From JAZOTM01 sp045657625 (GTDB taxonomy: Bacteria > Bacillota > Clostridia > Lachnospirales > Lachnospiraceae): a stretch of DNA of 55,924 bases. Below the pieces are notes generated by a model, which saw nothing but the letters and a program-made list of their open reading frames with translations, was not told the origin of the DNA and did not search any database. A program made the translations under genes and the position numbers. Shown here piece after piece: positions 33,177 to 41,794 of this stretch. Location of the stretch: NCBI GenBank assembly GCA_045657625.1, contig JAZOTM010000005.1, positions 1 through 55,924 on the forward strand, given 5' to 3'. Within the stretch, counting starts at the first letter, position 1. Every line of letters starts with the position of its first letter.

Positions 33177-33752
33177 ATGAAGGCATTGGAGGAAAAGATT
33201 TTACAAGAAGGTACAGCGGAAAAGGAAGAAATTTTAAAGGTGGATACCTTTATTCATCATCAGATGGATCCCGCATTTATGGCGGAACTTGGAAAAGAAT
33301 TTGCTTCTTTCTTTCAAGATGCAGGTGTGACGAAAGTGGCGACCATTGAAAGTTCCGGGATTGCTCCGGCACTTATGACGGCTGCGGCACTTCAAGTACC
33401 ACTGGTTATTTTGAAAAAAGAACCATCGAAAAAATTGAATCAGGATTTTGATCAGACGATGATTACCTCTTATACCAAGGAAAACAGTTATGAGTTGACC
33501 TTAAAGAAAAATATGGTTTCCAAGGATGATCATGTATTGATTATCGACGATTTTTTAGCAAATGGAGAAACCGCTACCGGTGCAATTCGCCTTTTGCATA
33601 AAGCAGGAGCCACCATTGCAGGTGTAGGCGTTTTGATTGAAAAAACCTTTCAACCCGGTCGTATCAAATTGGAGGAACAGGGCATCACCATTTGCTCTTT
33701 AGCAAAAATTGCATCCTTAAAAAACAACGAAATTCAATTACAAAGTGAATAG
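33177..33752 (+). CDS. xpt: Xanthine phosphoribosyltransferase
   Basis: A 191-residue purine salvage enzyme that makes XMP from xanthine and PRPP. The start at 33177 follows GAGGAGG and gives the canonical MKALEEKIL; an in-frame start at 33159 is inside the ribosome binding site. Motifs: VDTFIHHQMDPAFMAELGKEFA, IESSGIAPALMTA, and the PRPP loop VLIIDDFLANGETATGAI. Convergent with the zinc-ribbon gene behind a shared terminator. Confidence 0.95.
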   Translation: MKALEEKILQEGTAEKEEILKVDTFIHHQMDPAFMAELGKEFASFFQDAGVTKVATIESSGIAPALMTAAALQVPLVILKKEPSKKLNQDFDQTMITSYTKENSYELTLKKNMVSKDDHVLIIDDFLANGETATGAIRLLHKAGATIAGVGVLIEKTFQPGRIKLEEQGITICSLAKIASLKNNEIQLQSE

Positions 33753-33775
33753 TTGGCCATCTTCGAAATGGCAAA

Positions 33776-33830
33776 TAAAAAACCATGGAATCTTTGATTT
33801 TTATCAATCAAAGAATTCATGGTTTTTTTT
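33776..33830. terminator. Bidirectional intrinsic terminator
   Basis: An 18-bp stem (33782-33799 with 33806-33823; one wobble, one mismatch), 6-nt loop, A6 on the left and T7-8 on the right. Serves xpt and the convergent gene at 33847. Confidence 0.88.
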
Positions 33831-33846
33831 GTATGGAATAGGCATG

Positions 33847-34992
33847 CTATTCCGAATAACTCATGGTGTAAGTGTAGGTCACGGTTTTGCTGTAGCCGTT
33901 GCCTTCCTGGTAGGCAATTAAAGTCAAAGTGCTCTCTCCTTCCGGCATAGATAAAGGCTCTGTATACTGTGGAGAAGCTGTGGTAGGAGTGGTACCGTCC
34001 CAAGTGTAATAAACCACAGTGTTTTCGGGAACATTTACTACAATCCATTGCTCGCCGGTATAAGTACCGGAGGTAAGGGAAGCACTGGGTCGTTTCACCA
34101 CAGGGTATACAATCTCATAGGTACATTCCATAATCTCACTGTAAATGCCTCGGCTATCTACGCAAACGGCCTTTAATTCGTAAACGCCTTCTCCGGATAA
34201 GGTGATTTCTTTTTTGTAAAGAAGCCCATCTTCCGTAGGATTGCTGCCATCGATGGTATAGTAAATGGTATAGTCCTCCGAAGAGGCTGTGATGGCAATG
34301 CTTAAATCGGATTTGTATTTTCCGGTCACCTTACTAAAGGTAGGTGGATCCAAAATATAATCCTCAAATAAAGCATTGATGGCCTCATCATGTTCGTCTG
34401 TTTTGTAACTGTATAACATGGTGATGGACTTATAATCTTCTGTTTCTACGTATAAATCCAATAGGGTTTCGTAGATTTCATAGGTCCCGGGATAAGCTTC
34501 TACCAAGCCAAGTAAAATACTTTCAGCAGCAGAATATTTATCCAACGCCAAATAGGTTTTTGCTAGAGCAAGTAATGTGTCGTAATCCTCCGGAGCCAAC
34601 TCTAAAGCACGTTCCAAATAAGATTGTGCGGTTTCATATTCTTGATTGCCAAAAGCAGCGGTTCCGCTTTCGTATTGGAAATCATAAGAATTGTACTCTG
34701 CTTCCCGAAGCTTTTGGTTGATTGTGAAAATCAAAAAGATAAGAAGAGCCAAAATCCCAATGGAAACAAAGGAAAAAATTAACTTCTTTTTTCGGGAGCC
34801 AAGACTGACCTGCTTTATGATATTTTTCTTTTTTTGTTCTTCTTTTTCTGCCGGTTTTTGGTCCCCTATATAGGAATCAATCAAATCATCTTCCAGAATC
34901 TTGTATTCGGAAATAAAGTGAACTTCATAACCGCATACGGAACAATATAGGTTTCCGTCTTTTATTTCGGCACCGCATTTTTCACAAATCAT
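33847..34992 (-). CDS. Zinc-ribbon, TPR and chitobiase-C-like repeat membrane protein
   Basis: A 381-residue protein of modular build. An N-terminal zinc ribbon has Cys3, Cys6, Cys17, Cys20. One transmembrane helix lies at about 68-92 (KKLIFSFVSIGILALLIF). Next are TPR-like repeats (about 100-205: AFGNQEYETAQSYLERALEL, AKTYLALDKYSAAESILLGLV). Two beta-sandwich modules of the CHB_HEX_C type follow, marked by YYTIDGSNPTEDG and YYTWDGTTPTTASP. With the zinc ribbon inside and the rest outside, it could sense or bind an envelope ligand; function unknown. It starts 13 bp after folD ends. Confidence 0.75.
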   Translation of the reverse strand: MICEKCGAEIKDGNLYCSVCGYEVHFISEYKILEDDLIDSYIGDQKPAEKEEQKKKNIIKQVSLGSRKKKLIFSFVSIGILALLIFLIFTINQKLREAEYNSYDFQYESGTAAFGNQEYETAQSYLERALELAPEDYDTLLALAKTYLALDKYSAAESILLGLVEAYPGTYEIYETLLDLYVETEDYKSITMLYSYKTDEHDEAINALFEDYILDPPTFSKVTGKYKSDLSIAITASSEDYTIYYTIDGSNPTEDGLLYKKEITLSGEGVYELKAVCVDSRGIYSEIMECTYEIVYPVVKRPSASLTSGTYTGEQWIVVNVPENTVVYYTWDGTTPTTASPQYTEPLSMPEGESTLTLIAYQEGNGYSKTVTYTYTMSYSE

Positions 34993-35005
34993 GAAAGCAT
35001 CCTCT

Positions 35006-35851
35006 TTACAGGGTATTTTCTAAAGATTCTACACAATTGTTCATTAACATGGCAATGGTCATTGGTCCAACACCACCCGGAACCGGTGTGATTTTGGAAG
35101 CGTGAGGTTCTACATCTGCAAAGTCCACATCGCCGCATAATTTGCCGTTTTCCATGCGATGAATACCTACGTCAATGACAACAGCATCCTCTTTTACATA
35201 ATCAGAGGTAATAAATTTTGGCTTGCCAATGGCAACAATTAAAATATCTGCAGTTTTGCAGATTTCTTTTAAATTCTGGGTTTTGGAATGGGTTACTGTA
35301 ACGGTAGCGTTTTCTCTTAACATCAAGAATGCCATAGGTTTTCCTACAATGTTGCTACGTCCTACAACAACGCAATTCTTTCCGGCAATTTCGACCTGAC
35401 TTCTCTTTAACAATTGAATAATGCCGGCCGGTGTGCAGGATACAAAACCTTTTTCCCCTAAAGCCAAAGCACCCACGTTGTATGGGTGGAAACCGTCCAC
35501 ATCCTTTGCAGGAGAAATGGTCTGAATGATTCGATCTGCATGAATGTGTGGTGGTACCGGTAATTGTACCAGAATTCCGTTGATTTTGTCATCTGCATTC
35601 AAACGCTCAATCAAGGAAATTAACTCTTCTTCCGTGGTCTCTTCCGGCAATTCATAGCTTTCAGAACGAATGCCAATGTAAGCACATGCTTTCTTTTTGT
35701 TGTTTACATATACGCTACTAGCCGGGTCATTTCCCACCTGAATAACTGCAAGTGCAGCTTCTTTGCCTTGTTCCTTTAATGCACTTACTTTTTCCTTTAA
35801 TTCATCTTTGATATCCTGTGATATTTTCTTTCCGTCAATCAATGTTGCCAT
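35006..35851 (-). CDS. folD: Bifunctional methylenetetrahydrofolate dehydrogenase/cyclohydrolase
   Basis: A 281-residue one-carbon enzyme that interconverts 5,10-methylene-THF, methenyl-THF and 10-formyl-THF. Motifs: VGNDPASSVYVNNKKKACAYIGI with the catalytic Tyr and Lys, ILVQLPVPPHI, DVDGFHPYNVGAL, VVVGRSNIVGKPMA and ITPVPGGVGPMTIAML. Abuts the ftsK stop codon, implying co-transcription. Confidence 0.97.
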   Translation of the reverse strand: MATLIDGKKISQDIKDELKEKVSALKEQGKEAALAVIQVGNDPASSVYVNNKKKACAYIGIRSESYELPEETTEEELISLIERLNADDKINGILVQLPVPPHIHADRIIQTISPAKDVDGFHPYNVGALALGEKGFVSCTPAGIIQLLKRSQVEIAGKNCVVVGRSNIVGKPMAFLMLRENATVTVTHSKTQNLKEICKTADILIVAIGKPKFITSDYVKEDAVVIDVGIHRMENGKLCGDVDFADVEPHASKITPVPGGVGPMTIAMLMNNCVESLENTL

Positions 35852-38377
35852 TTAACCGTTCTCCTCTAAATAATTTTCCAGTTGTTCACTACTCATTAAG
35901 ATTTCACGAGGTTTTGTGCCTACCTCCGGTCCAACAATACCGGCTTCTGCCAATTGGTCCATAATACGTGCTGCACGATTAAATCCAATTTTAAAGTATC
36001 GTTGTAACATGCCGATGGAGGCCTTGTCTTTTTCTACAATCAGTTTTGCAGCATCTAAGAAATAAGAATCTCTTTCATCGCCGCTTTCGCTGAAATTGCC
36101 CTTATCGCCACTGCCTCCGGAAGACAGATGGGTCATTTTTTCTTCGATATCTGCATCTTGGGTCACAGTTTCGTTGTTGTTCTTTAAAAAGTCTACAACA
36201 GCGGAAACTTCTTCATCTGTGACGAAGGCACCCTGTACACGAAGGGGTTTGGATAAGCCTTGCGGATAAAAGAGCATATCTCCTTTTCCCAACAATTTTT
36301 CCGCACCGTTCATATCCAAAATAGTACGGGAGTCCACACCTGAGGTGACGGAAAAAGCGATTCGTGATGGCATATTTGCCTTAATCAAACCGGTAATGAC
36401 ATTTACCGATGGACGCTGTGTCGCAATAATCAAGTGGATTCCACAAGCTCTTGCCAACTGTGCCAATCGACAAATGGCATCTTCCACGTCTCCCGGTGCC
36501 ACCATCATCAAATCGGCCAACTCATCAACAATGACAACAATTTGTGGCATTTTTTGCGGCTTGTTTTCGTCTTCGATATCTGCAATGCCTTCGACTTTGG
36601 CATTGTATCCATGAATATCACGAACTTGATAAGCCGCAAATTTCTGATATCGATCGGTCATTTCTTGTACCGCCCAGTTTAGTGCTCCTGCCGCTTTTTT
36701 CGGGTCTGTTACAACGGGTACCAATAAATGTGGAATGCCGTTGTATACGCTTAATTCTACGACCTTCGGGTCAATCATAATGAGTTTTACATCGTCCGGA
36801 TGGGCACGATATAAAATACTCATAATAATGGTGTTGATACATACGGATTTACCGGAACCGGTGGCTCCTGCAATCAATAAGTGTGGCATTTTGGCAATGT
36901 CTGCCACTACAACATCTCCACCAATATCTTTTCCGGCGCCAAAGGCAATGGCGCTTTTATTGCTCTTTAAGGTTTGAGAACGAATCAAGTCGCCAAACAT
37001 AACGGGAATGCTCTTTTTGTTGGGAACTTCAATTCCAACCGCAGCTTTTCCCGGAATCGGTGCTTCGATACGAATGTCGGTTGCTTTTAAATACAACTTG
37101 ATATCATCAGATAATCCAACGATTTTACTAACTTTTACGCCGGGTTCCGGTTGTACCTCATAACGGGTAACGGCTGGCCCTTGGCTCACTTCTGTAACCT
37201 TGGCATCCACACCAAAGGTTTGTAAGGTGCGTTCTAACTCTTCCGCGGTTTCTTTTAAATGGGCTTTGGAATCGGAAACAGCATTCTTGTCTCCGGCCTT
37301 CAAAAGCGATTCCGGTGGAAATACATAATTGCGTTTGTTTTCGGACGCCGTTTGCTTGATTTCTTCTGCCATGCCGGAAATGCCAGAGGAGACTTCTTCT
37401 TTGCTCTGTCGTTTCACTTTGCGTTCTTGTTTCCTTACTTCCGGCACTTCTTCTGCCGGCGGAAGAGCTGTTGCCTCAGAAGAAATAGGAGGAATTGCAG
37501 CAGGTGCTACTTCCGGTAGAATGGTTTCTTCCGGTTTTGCAACTTTGATTTTTAATTCATGCATATTTTCGCCGGTACTTGGTGGTACTTCCACGGTATC
37601 CTTTGCCACGACTTTTGGTGTTACAGGTTCTTGTACTTCAGTAGTACTTTCCGGCAGGCTTTCTGCAGTCAAGGCTGTATCCGCAGTGACGCCTCTGGCA
37701 ACACGTTCTCGACGAAGCTTCTTTTGCTCTTCTTTTTCTGCTAAGCGCTGCTCACGCTCGGCCATACGCTTTTCTCGTTCGGCCATTCTTTTTTCTTTTT
37801 CAATGGCGTGACGTTCCATGTCATTCATGGCACTGTCATAAATTTTTTTCGAACCGTTTTTCATGCCATTGATGGCTGATTTTTCTGTGATGATAATCAA
37901 AGAAATAATCAACAAAATAAAAAGAATTACCGCTGCACCAATGTTGCCGAAATTAGGTACCAAAAGGTAGGCGACAGCTCCTCCGAAGAAGCCGCCACCC
38001 ACATGTGATGCAAAGCCATTTTGAAAGGCTTCTGCCGGTGTGTAAATCGTTTCCTGTGAGGTGAGCATCTGTAAAAAACCGTCCAAGCAAAGGAAAAAAA
38101 CGAACCCGGCAATCACCTTTATTTTTGCCAATACTTCATCTAGATTTGAAACCCAGAAAGCAACTGCAATAAATAACCCAATGGGAAAAATATATGTTAG
38201 AACACCAAATAATCCAAAGAAGAAATTGCTAAGTGCAGTTCCTACTTTGCCCCCAAGTCCGAAATTGCTGATAAAAAGTACAATGGAAAATGCCAATGCA
38301 CACCATAAAGCCACTTCTTGGTAAAATCGAGTTCGCTTTTTTTCTGCCTGTTTACGGCGTGTGTTTCTCTTAGCCAT
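35852..38377 (-). CDS. ftsK: DNA translocase FtsK/SpoIIIE
   Basis: An 841-residue membrane-anchored DNA pump that clears chromosomal DNA from the closing septum. Four transmembrane helices occupy about 25-175, followed by a charged linker with repeated KRMAEREKR units and a Pro/Glu-rich stretch. The motor has GPAVTRYEVQPEPGVKVSKI, Walker A GATGSGKSVCINTII, VVIVDELADLMM and LAQLARACGIHLIIATQRPSV. The gamma winged-helix domain ends the protein (GFNRAARIMDQLAEAGIVG). It begins 11 bp after glgA. Confidence 0.96.
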   Translation of the reverse strand: MAKRNTRRKQAEKKRTRFYQEVALWCALAFSIVLFISNFGLGGKVGTALSNFFFGLFGVLTYIFPIGLFIAVAFWVSNLDEVLAKIKVIAGFVFFLCLDGFLQMLTSQETIYTPAEAFQNGFASHVGGGFFGGAVAYLLVPNFGNIGAAVILFILLIISLIIITEKSAINGMKNGSKKIYDSAMNDMERHAIEKEKRMAEREKRMAEREQRLAEKEEQKKLRRERVARGVTADTALTAESLPESTTEVQEPVTPKVVAKDTVEVPPSTGENMHELKIKVAKPEETILPEVAPAAIPPISSEATALPPAEEVPEVRKQERKVKRQSKEEVSSGISGMAEEIKQTASENKRNYVFPPESLLKAGDKNAVSDSKAHLKETAEELERTLQTFGVDAKVTEVSQGPAVTRYEVQPEPGVKVSKIVGLSDDIKLYLKATDIRIEAPIPGKAAVGIEVPNKKSIPVMFGDLIRSQTLKSNKSAIAFGAGKDIGGDVVVADIAKMPHLLIAGATGSGKSVCINTIIMSILYRAHPDDVKLIMIDPKVVELSVYNGIPHLLVPVVTDPKKAAGALNWAVQEMTDRYQKFAAYQVRDIHGYNAKVEGIADIEDENKPQKMPQIVVIVDELADLMMVAPGDVEDAICRLAQLARACGIHLIIATQRPSVNVITGLIKANMPSRIAFSVTSGVDSRTILDMNGAEKLLGKGDMLFYPQGLSKPLRVQGAFVTDEEVSAVVDFLKNNNETVTQDADIEEKMTHLSSGGSGDKGNFSESGDERDSYFLDAAKLIVEKDKASIGMLQRYFKIGFNRAARIMDQLAEAGIVGPEVGTKPREILMSSEQLENYLEENG

Positions 38378-38388
38378 AAAAACTCCTG

Positions 38389-39843
38389 TTAGTCTTTTTG
38401 AATTAAATAATTATACATGTCCTCGTAGCGAACACGAGACGCATCCCATGAAAAGTCTTTCGCCATACCGCGATCAATAATCTGATTCCATCTGGCCTTC
38501 TTTTCAAAGAAGACTTTCTTGGAATAATTGATGACTTTTAACATTTCATGTGCGTTGTAATTGGAGAAGGAGAAACCATCTCCCTTATTTTCATATTCGT
38601 TGTAAGCATCTACGGTATCTTTCAATCCACCGGTTTCACGTACGATTGGTACGGTTCCGTAACGGAAAGAAATCAACTGCGTTAAACCGCATGGCTCAAA
38701 TTGAGACGGCATCAAGAACGTGTCTGCCGCTGCATATAATTTGTGGGCCAAATCGTCGGAATAACAAATATTTGCAGAAACACGATCCGGATATTTCCAT
38801 GCGTAATGACGGAAAAGATTTTCATATTTGGACTCTCCGGTTCCAATGATTACGAATTGCGTGAATTCGTCGCAAATCTGTTCCATAACGCATTCTACTA
38901 AGTCCAGACCCTTTTGATCGGTGAGTCTGGAAATCAAACCAATCATGTATTTCTTTTTGTCTACGGCAAGACCTAATTCCTGCTGTAATTTTTCTTTGTT
39001 CTTCGCTTTCTTTTTACGGAAGGTACTTGCATTGTAATTCATGTAAATCTTTGGATCGGTATCCGGATTATAGACGTCGTAATCAATACCGTTTACAATG
39101 CCAAGCATATCCATATGTCTGGCTGCTAAAAGTCCATCCAAACCTTCTCCATAATAAGGAGTCTGGATTTCTTCTGCATAGGATGCACTTACGGTGGTGA
39201 TGTAATCTGCATAAGTAATGCCACCTTTTAACATATTGGCATCTTTTTTAAATTCCAACTTGTCCGGTGTAAATAAATGTTTTTCTAAACCGGAAATAGC
39301 CATCATGGTCTTTAAATCCCATACACCCTGGAATTTTAAATTGTGAATGGTGATCATGGTCTTCATATTCCAGAAGAACATATTTCCTTGGAATTCGTTT
39401 TTGAGATAAACCGGGATTAAAGCGGTCTCCCAATCGTGACAATGAATCAAATCCGGCTGAAAACCAAGGATTGGTAATGCGGATAAAACTGCCTTGTCAA
39501 AGAAAACAAATTTTTCAATATCAAAACGAATGTCTCCGTATGGAGTAAAGCAACGGAAATATTCTTCGTTATCAATGAAATAATAGGTAATTCCTTCGTA
39601 TTCGTACTCAAATAGGCCTACGTATTTATTTTGTGTTGCAGGACCTACGCTTAACTGAAAGTTCGTAATATAACGAAACTCTCTACGATATTTTTCCGGA
39701 ATACAGGTATAGTTTGGCATAATCACACGAACATCCCAATAGCGTTTGTCAAAGCCCTTGGGTAACGCACCGCAAACATCTGCCAGTCCTCCGGTTTTTA
39801 TAAATGGCACACATTCAGATGCCGCAAATAGAATTCGTTTCAT
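38389..39843 (-). CDS. glgA: Glycogen synthase (ADP-glucose type, GT5)
   Basis: A 484-residue glycosyltransferase that elongates alpha-1,4-glucan from ADP-glucose. The ATG at 39843 follows GGGAGGGAG and yields ILFAASECVPFIKTGGLADVCGALPK, the GT5 nucleotide-sugar motif. DLIHCHDWETALIP, TIHNLKFQG, VNGIDYDVYNP, LISRLTDQKGLDLV and FLMPSQFEPCGLTQLISFRYGT confirm the family. No other glycogen genes (glgB, C, D, P) are in the window. Its own promoter lies just below the 102-bp repeat. Confidence 0.96.
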   Translation of the reverse strand: MKRILFAASECVPFIKTGGLADVCGALPKGFDKRYWDVRVIMPNYTCIPEKYRREFRYITNFQLSVGPATQNKYVGLFEYEYEGITYYFIDNEEYFRCFTPYGDIRFDIEKFVFFDKAVLSALPILGFQPDLIHCHDWETALIPVYLKNEFQGNMFFWNMKTMITIHNLKFQGVWDLKTMMAISGLEKHLFTPDKLEFKKDANMLKGGITYADYITTVSASYAEEIQTPYYGEGLDGLLAARHMDMLGIVNGIDYDVYNPDTDPKIYMNYNASTFRKKKAKNKEKLQQELGLAVDKKKYMIGLISRLTDQKGLDLVECVMEQICDEFTQFVIIGTGESKYENLFRHYAWKYPDRVSANICYSDDLAHKLYAAADTFLMPSQFEPCGLTQLISFRYGTVPIVRETGGLKDTVDAYNEYENKGDGFSFSNYNAHEMLKVINYSKKVFFEKKARWNQIIDRGMAKDFSWDASRVRYEDMYNYLIQKD

Positions 39844-39890
39844 AAAGACTCCCTCCCTATCCCACTTTCGGGACAAACTTTGTCTTATAT

Positions 39891-39920
39891 ATTTTACCAC
39901 TTTTACAAGGAGAAGAGCAA
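39891..39920 (-). promoter_or_regulatory. Promoter of glgA
   Basis: Minus strand TTGCTC (39915-39920), 18 bp, TAAAAT (39891-39896). The -35 box lies 12 bp from the 102-bp repeat. The leader contains small GC hairpins before the GGGAGG. Confidence 0.55.
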
Positions 39921-39931
39921 GCAAACTGAGA

Positions 39932-40033
39932 ACAAGAAAGAATGTCGCATGCGACATTCTCGCGCCAAGCGCGGTTGCATTTATGCAACATTTACATCTC
40001 GCGCGCGTGCGCTTCCATAGCGGAGCGCTTTTT
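39932..40033. repeat. 102-bp multi-hairpin repeat, copy 1
   Basis: Identical over 102 bp to 55780-55881 and on the same strand. It holds four tandem inverted repeats: a perfect 22-bp palindrome at 39939-39960 (AGAATGTCGCA and its complement), CGCGC-CAA-GCGCG at 39961-39973, GTTGCA-TTTA-TGCAAC at 39974-39989, and GCGCT(T)CC-ATAGC-GGAGCGC ending in a T-run. It is much richer in CG and GC steps than the surrounding DNA. Here it lies between the yebC terminator and the glgA promoter. Confidence 0.9.
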
Positions 40034-40070
40034 AATATCATAGGAATGGAATTTCCTATGATATTAAAAA
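40029..40070. repeat. Variable terminal palindrome of repeat copy 1
   Basis: An 18-bp stem, TTTTTAATATCATAGGAA (40029-40046) with its complement at 40053-40070 and a 6-nt loop. It takes the place of the different palindrome that ends copy 2; in both the outer pairs are a T-run with an A-run. Confidence 0.85.
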
Positions 40071-40093
40071 ACCATCGGAAATCCGATGGTTTT
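40068..40093 (-). terminator. Intrinsic terminator of yebC
   Basis: An 11-bp stem (40068-40078 with 40083-40093) and 4-nt loop, followed on the minus strand by TTTTTT. It ends 14 bp after the yebC stop codon and its T-run overlaps the palindrome of the repeat. Confidence 0.85.
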
Positions 40094-40106
40094 CTAACAC
40101 TTTCAA

Positions 40107-40835
40107 TTATTCATTCCAGTTGTGATATACTTCCTGCACATCATCATCTTCATCTAATAAATCCAAGATTCTCTGGATGTTTGTTAAATCCTGTTCTGCA
40201 GTTAAATCTACGTAAGTCTGAGGAATCATAGTAACCTCTGCACTTGCCATAGCAACGCCTGCTTCTTCTAATGCTTTGCGTACTTCTTCGAAGCTAGCCG
40301 GATCGGTAACGATTTCGTAGCTATCCTCTTCTTCTGCGAAGTCATCTGCGCCTGCATCCAAAGCCTGCATCATAAGTTCGTCAGCATCTCCTTCGTATTC
40401 AGACTTATCAATGATGATCTGTCCTTTTTCATCAAACATATATGAGACACAACCCTGTGTACCAATGCTTCCGTTTCCTTTTGTGAATGCGTTACGTACG
40501 TTTGCAGCAGTACGGTTTTTGTTATCTGTTAAACATTTTACGATAATTGCAGTACCGCTTGGACCGTATCCTTCGTAAGTACAGCTTTCATAATTGACAT
40601 TGTTGCCATCTCCGGCAGCCTTTTTAATACCACGTTCGATGGTATCGTTTGGCATATTGTTGGATTTTGCTTTCTGGATAACAGCTGCAAGCTTAGAGTT
40701 GTTGGCTGGATCCGGACCGCCTTCCTTTACAGCTACGGCGATTTCACGACCAATCATAGTGAAAATCTTACCCTTTGCAGCATCATTTTTTTCTTTTTTA
40801 TGCTTAATATTAGCGAATTTTGAATGTCCTGACAT
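40107..40835 (-). CDS. YebC/PmpR family protein
   Basis: A 242-residue cytoplasmic protein of the YebC/PmpR family, long annotated as a transcriptional regulator and in part linked to translation of proline-rich stretches. MSGHSKFANIKHKKEKNDAAKGKIFTMIGREI-type start (the motif begins MSGHSKFANIKHKK), then NMPNDTIERGIKKAAGD, TYEGYGPSGTAIIV and the GNGSIGTQGCVSYMF segment are diagnostic. Which of the two roles applies cannot be read from sequence. Last gene of the minus-strand series from nnr. Confidence 0.94.
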   Translation of the reverse strand: MSGHSKFANIKHKKEKNDAAKGKIFTMIGREIAVAVKEGGPDPANNSKLAAVIQKAKSNNMPNDTIERGIKKAAGDGNNVNYESCTYEGYGPSGTAIIVKCLTDNKNRTAANVRNAFTKGNGSIGTQGCVSYMFDEKGQIIIDKSEYEGDADELMMQALDAGADDFAEEEDSYEIVTDPASFEEVRKALEEAGVAMASAEVTMIPQTYVDLTAEQDLTNIQRILDLLDEDDDVQEVYHNWNE

Positions 40836-40883
40836 TTCTGATCCTCTTTTCTAAACTTAAACTAATGGGAAAAAACCCGAAAA

Positions 40884-41783
40884 CTATTCTACCATTTTTT
40901 CTTTTGGCTGACAAGAATCTGCCTGTTTCTCTTCCGCAGACTCCTTTTTTACATGGACTCGCGTAATCATACGGTCCTTTACATCTTCTACGGAAAACAG
41001 ATAATTCTCGTAATGAATCTGGAATTTTTCATGATCCTTTGGAATTTTTTCGATTTGTGAAATCAAAAATCCATTCAAAGTATCATAATCTTCCAGCGGA
41101 AGCTCTAAGTCCAACAATTCGGAAATTTCTTCCAAAGGAGCCATGCCCTTCATACGATAAGAACCATCCGGAAGGGGCTCAATCAGCACATCTTCCACGT
41201 CGTGTTCATCAAAAATATTTCCTACAATTTCTTCCAACAAATCTTCCATGGCAATCATACCGGAAGTCTGTCCGTATTCGTCCACAACAATGACGATATG
41301 TTCTTTGCTTTGTTGCATTTCCGCGAATAAGGAATTGATACTTTTGGTTTCCGGAATAAAACGAACTTCACGGATCAAGCCTTTGGCATCCTGCAGAGAT
41401 TGGTCCATATCTTTTCCGGCCATCACATAATGAAAAGCATCTTTGATATGTAAAATTCCTTCGATGTGGTCCATATCATGGTCATAAATCGGATATCTGG
41501 AAAAACTCTTCTCTGCCACCACCTGAAAGGCTTCTCGCACGGTGGAATCCTTTTCAATCCCCACCATATTTTTACGATGAGTCATGATATCCTCTGCGTT
41601 TTTGTCATCAAAATCAAAAATATTTTGAATCATTTCTACTTCCGTGTCCGCCAGTACTCCATTTTCATGGCGTTCATCCAACATTGAAATGATTTCTTCT
41701 TCTGTTACGGTTTCTTTCAGTATTCCGAGCTTTTGAAAAAAACTCTTTAATTTATTATCTTTCGACTTACTGCCGTCTTCCAT
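40884..41783 (-). CDS. CorC/HlyC-type CBS-domain protein
   Basis: A 299-residue soluble protein with two CBS domains (about 70-190: EDIMTHRKNMVGIEKDSTVREAF and IVVDEYGQTSGMIAMEDLLEEIVG) and a C-terminal CorC_HlyC transporter-associated domain (MKGMAPLEEISELLDLELP). The DUF21/CNNM membrane domain found in full-length hemolysin-like transporters is absent, as in E. coli CorC, so it may be a regulatory subunit for magnesium or cobalt efflux. The ATG at 41783 has AAAGGAG 6 nt upstream; an ATG at 41801 overlaps alr and lacks one. Confidence 0.85.
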   Translation of the reverse strand: MEDGSKSKDNKLKSFFQKLGILKETVTEEEIISMLDERHENGVLADTEVEMIQNIFDFDDKNAEDIMTHRKNMVGIEKDSTVREAFQVVAEKSFSRYPIYDHDMDHIEGILHIKDAFHYVMAGKDMDQSLQDAKGLIREVRFIPETKSINSLFAEMQQSKEHIVIVVDEYGQTSGMIAMEDLLEEIVGNIFDEHDVEDVLIEPLPDGSYRMKGMAPLEEISELLDLELPLEDYDTLNGFLISQIEKIPKDHEKFQIHYENYLFSVEDVKDRMITRVHVKKESAEEKQADSCQPKEKMVE

Positions 41784-41794
41784 GTTTGCTCCTT

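Noticed and set aside
37329..37811. 160-codon plus-strand open frame
   Set aside because: Mirror image of the charged linker of ftsK; Ser/Arg-rich product typical of antisense low complexity.
39844..40041. N-terminal extension of glgA by 66 residues
   Set aside because: It would translate the 102-bp repeat and the promoter region; the ATG at 39843 has a strong ribosome binding site and gives the GT5 N-terminus.
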